Shown: positions 6,527 to 7,253 of the stretch, in pieces | Layout of the letters: the number at the start of each line of letters is the position of its first letter | Numbering within the stretch: position 1 is the first letter of the stretch | NCBI GenBank assembly: GCA_910589395.1 | Contig: CAJUTL010000067.1 | Coordinates: 1 to 7,253, forward strand | DNA: 7,253 nucleotides | Direction: 5' to 3' | Origin: an uncultured Oscillospiraceae bacterium | GTDB taxonomy: Bacteria; Bacillota_A; Clostridia; Oscillospirales; Acutalibacteraceae | The notes under the pieces: generated by a model | Database searches by the model: none | Told to the model about the DNA's origin: nothing | The model's input: the letters and a program-made list of their open reading frames with translations, nothing else | Position numbers and translations under genes: made by a program

Positions 6527-6567
6527 TTTTTACCGAATTTACATAATCTTTTGAAATCCGGTAAAAA
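6527..6567. promoter_or_regulatory. Large inverted repeat upstream of the S-layer promoter
   Basis: Arms at 6527-6540 (TTTTTACCGAATTT) and 6554-6567 (AAATCCGGTAAAAA) match at 13 of 14 positions around a 13-base AT-rich spacer. The dyad lies about 52-92 bases before the inferred transcription start and does not overlap the -35 box, a place more typical of activator binding or of an upstream element than of a repressor. On RNA it could also form a hairpin, but it is outside the inferred transcript of the near promoter. Confidence 0.6.
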
Positions 6568-6761
6568 TGACGAAAAACCGCATGGTTCCGCCATTTCTAA
6601 GAAAGTTCTTCTTTTATTTTTTCGTTTTTCTTAGAGAATCTTCCATGTTTTTACTTACCATAACAGCCCAATTTTAGCAAATTTGACCGCTATTTTTAAA
6701 AGGATTCCACTAAAATAGAATATGATTTTTTCAAAAGGACGTAAAATCAGCTCTTTTTTGA

Positions 6762-6785
6762 GGCTTGAACCCGGGGCTTCAAGCC
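6762..6785. repeat. GC-rich palindrome
   Basis: GGCTTGAA (6762-6769) and TTCAAGCC (6778-6785) are perfect complements around an 8-base loop. An overlapping, mutually exclusive palindrome GGGGCTTCAAGCCCC lies at 6773-6787. T-runs lie on the wrong side for a terminator on either strand. Purpose unknown. Confidence 0.5.
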
Positions 6786-6805
6786 CCAAAGATCCTGATA
6801 AAGAC

Positions 6806-6834
6806 AAAAAACGGTAATTCCTTCTCTTTCACCG
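6806..6834 (-). terminator. Terminator-like hairpin with six-T tail
   Basis: On the minus strand CGGTGA (6834-6829) pairs with TTACCG (6817-6812), 6 pairs with one G-T, around an 11-base loop, followed by TTTTTT (6811-6806). The stem is short, so it is weaker than the one at 3095-3128. It would stop leftward transcripts arriving from the right before they reach the S-layer promoter. Confidence 0.4.
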
Positions 6835-6861
6835 CCCACGGACTCTTTCGGCCTTTCCATT

Positions 6862-6891
6862 ATTATAAAGAGACAAAAGCTTTCTGCGCAA
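6862..6891 (-). promoter_or_regulatory. Possible promoter with perfect -10 box
   Basis: On the minus strand TATAAT (6867-6862) is preceded at 18 bases by TTGCGC (6891-6886, 3 of 6). The start would be near 6855, only about 50 bases before the terminator-like hairpin at 6834-6806. With no gene in between, it is either chance AT-rich sequence, a very short RNA, or a leader for the S-layer gene if the hairpin is read through. Confidence 0.25.
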
Positions 6892-6950
6892 AATGGCAGA
6901 GACTGAAAAGGGCATAGGAGCAATTAGGAACAAGAAAGGAGTAATGAAGG

Positions 6951-7082
6951 GCAGGGACACAGGCGCTGCAGGCACTTGTGATGCTGCATGGTGCGGGAGA
7001 ATAGCTTCTGGCCCGACCATAAGTAAGGTGATAAACTGGAATTTGGCATAGTAGTTATCAGCCGTGAGTAGTTCGTTGTTAG
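6951..7082 (+). repeat. Modular intergenic repeat, right-side copy with TTAG module
   Basis: The module order is GGCGCTGCAGGC (decayed hairpin, 6962-6973), CACTTGTGATGCTGCATGGT (6973-6992), AGCTTCTGGCCCGACC (about 7003-7018), ATAAACTGGAATTTGGCA (7031-7048) and a TTAG-type module (about 7050-7082). It is the copy that shows core, tail and TTAG module joined in one unit. It aligns with the copy at 1-119 on the other strand. Confidence 0.7.
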
Positions 7083-7148
7083 AAAGGACAGGCACCTTCT
7101 TTCTGTCATCCTTCGCGGCCTTTGTCCTTTTGCCCTGGAATTAAGGAC

Positions 7149-7183
7149 GAGATTCTTCGTCACTTTGTTCCTCAGAATAGCAG
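7149..7183. repeat. Possible remnant of a common GATTCTTCG...CAGAAT intergenic repeat
   Basis: GAGATTCTTCGTCACTTTG followed by CTCAGAAT (7171-7178) resembles a short palindromic intergenic repeat (ATTCTTCGC...GCTCAGAATGAC) that I recall from many gut bacterial genomes. The ATTCT and AGAAT ends are complementary. It separates the two right-side copies of the modular repeat. Confidence 0.35.
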
Positions 7184-7196
7184 TGGGGAACTGTTC

Positions 7197-7253
7197 GATA
7201 AATTGGAATTTACCATGTTAGTTGTTAGCCGTAAGTAAGTAGTTGGTTGTTAG
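7197..7253 (+). repeat. Partial modular repeat: tail plus TTAG module at right edge
   Basis: GATAAATTGGAATTTACC (7197-7214) is the tail seen at 2520-2537 and 7031-7048. It is followed by a TTAG module (7218-7253) that aligns with the minus-strand module at 119-88, differing mainly by a 4-base insertion. The core in front of the tail is missing, and the element reaches the window end. Confidence 0.65.

Larger units (their letters stand above)
6568..6950. other. AT-rich non-coding stretch upstream of the S-layer promoter
   Basis: No convincing gene on either strand. It holds a further inverted repeat, CTAAGAAA (6597-6604) with TTTCTTAG (6627-6634), a GC hairpin at 6762-6785 and a terminator-like structure at 6806-6834, each described separately where supported. 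AT-rich tracts dominate 6580-6760. It may serve as an extended control region for the surface protein, but nothing proves this. Confidence 0.5.

Noticed and set aside
6944..7051. Plus-strand 35-codon frame after AAAGGAG
   Set aside because: The GGAG is only 2 bases from the ATG, too close for normal initiation, and almost the whole frame is repeat sequence that is frameshifted in other copies.
6829..7163. Two minus-strand open frames near the right edge
   Set aside because: Both lie largely in the modular repeat; composition looks random and no ribosome site supports them.

Overview
The window (about 50% GC by eye, AT-rich between genes) looks like chromosome of a gut Firmicute, most likely an Oscillospiraceae/Ruminococcaceae-type Clostridium relative. 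The reasons are Gram-positive signals (AGGAGG-type ribosome sites, a lipobox lipoprotein, SLH cell-wall anchoring domains) and long intergenic stretches full of short palindromic repeats of a kind common in that group. The placement is inference; there is no rRNA or other marker gene here.

Three genes are well supported, all on the minus strand. Read in the direction of transcription (right to left): (1) positions 6415-3170 encode a 1081-residue secreted surface protein with a Sec signal peptide, about eight beta-sandwich (cadherin-like/Ig-like) repeats and three C-terminal SLH domains, so probably an S-layer or major surface protein. It has its own sigma-A-type promoter, a large inverted repeat just upstream of that promoter, and a Rho-independent terminator. 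(2) Positions 2225-852 encode a 457-residue lipoprotein with FG-GAP/VCBS-like calcium loops. (3) Positions 820-116 encode a 234-residue OmpR/PhoB-family response regulator. Genes 2 and 3 are 31 bases apart and probably form an operon. A good promoter at 2910-2938 could drive it through a leader of about 680 bases. No histidine kinase is seen in the window.

The rest is intergenic DNA with an unusual repeat load. A degenerate modular family (a GC hairpin module, an ACTTGTGAAGCTGC...GCCCGACC core, an AATTGGAATTTGGCA tail and a TTAG heptad module) occurs at 1-119 (minus), about four times in tandem at 2284-2630 (plus), at 2783-2877 (minus) and at 6951-7253 (plus). The complete TTAG modules carry stop codons in all six frames, and one supplies the stop codon of the response regulator. 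A second element, at 2637-2778, is four consecutive perfect hairpins with related CTCCCCTT/AAGGGGAG outer stems.

The genes suggest a cell-envelope locus: a surface-layer protein beside a membrane-tethered lipoprotein and a transcription factor that may sense or control envelope state. That link is inference from proximity only. The most interesting material is the repeat family and the dyad upstream of the S-layer promoter, rather than any novel enzyme system.
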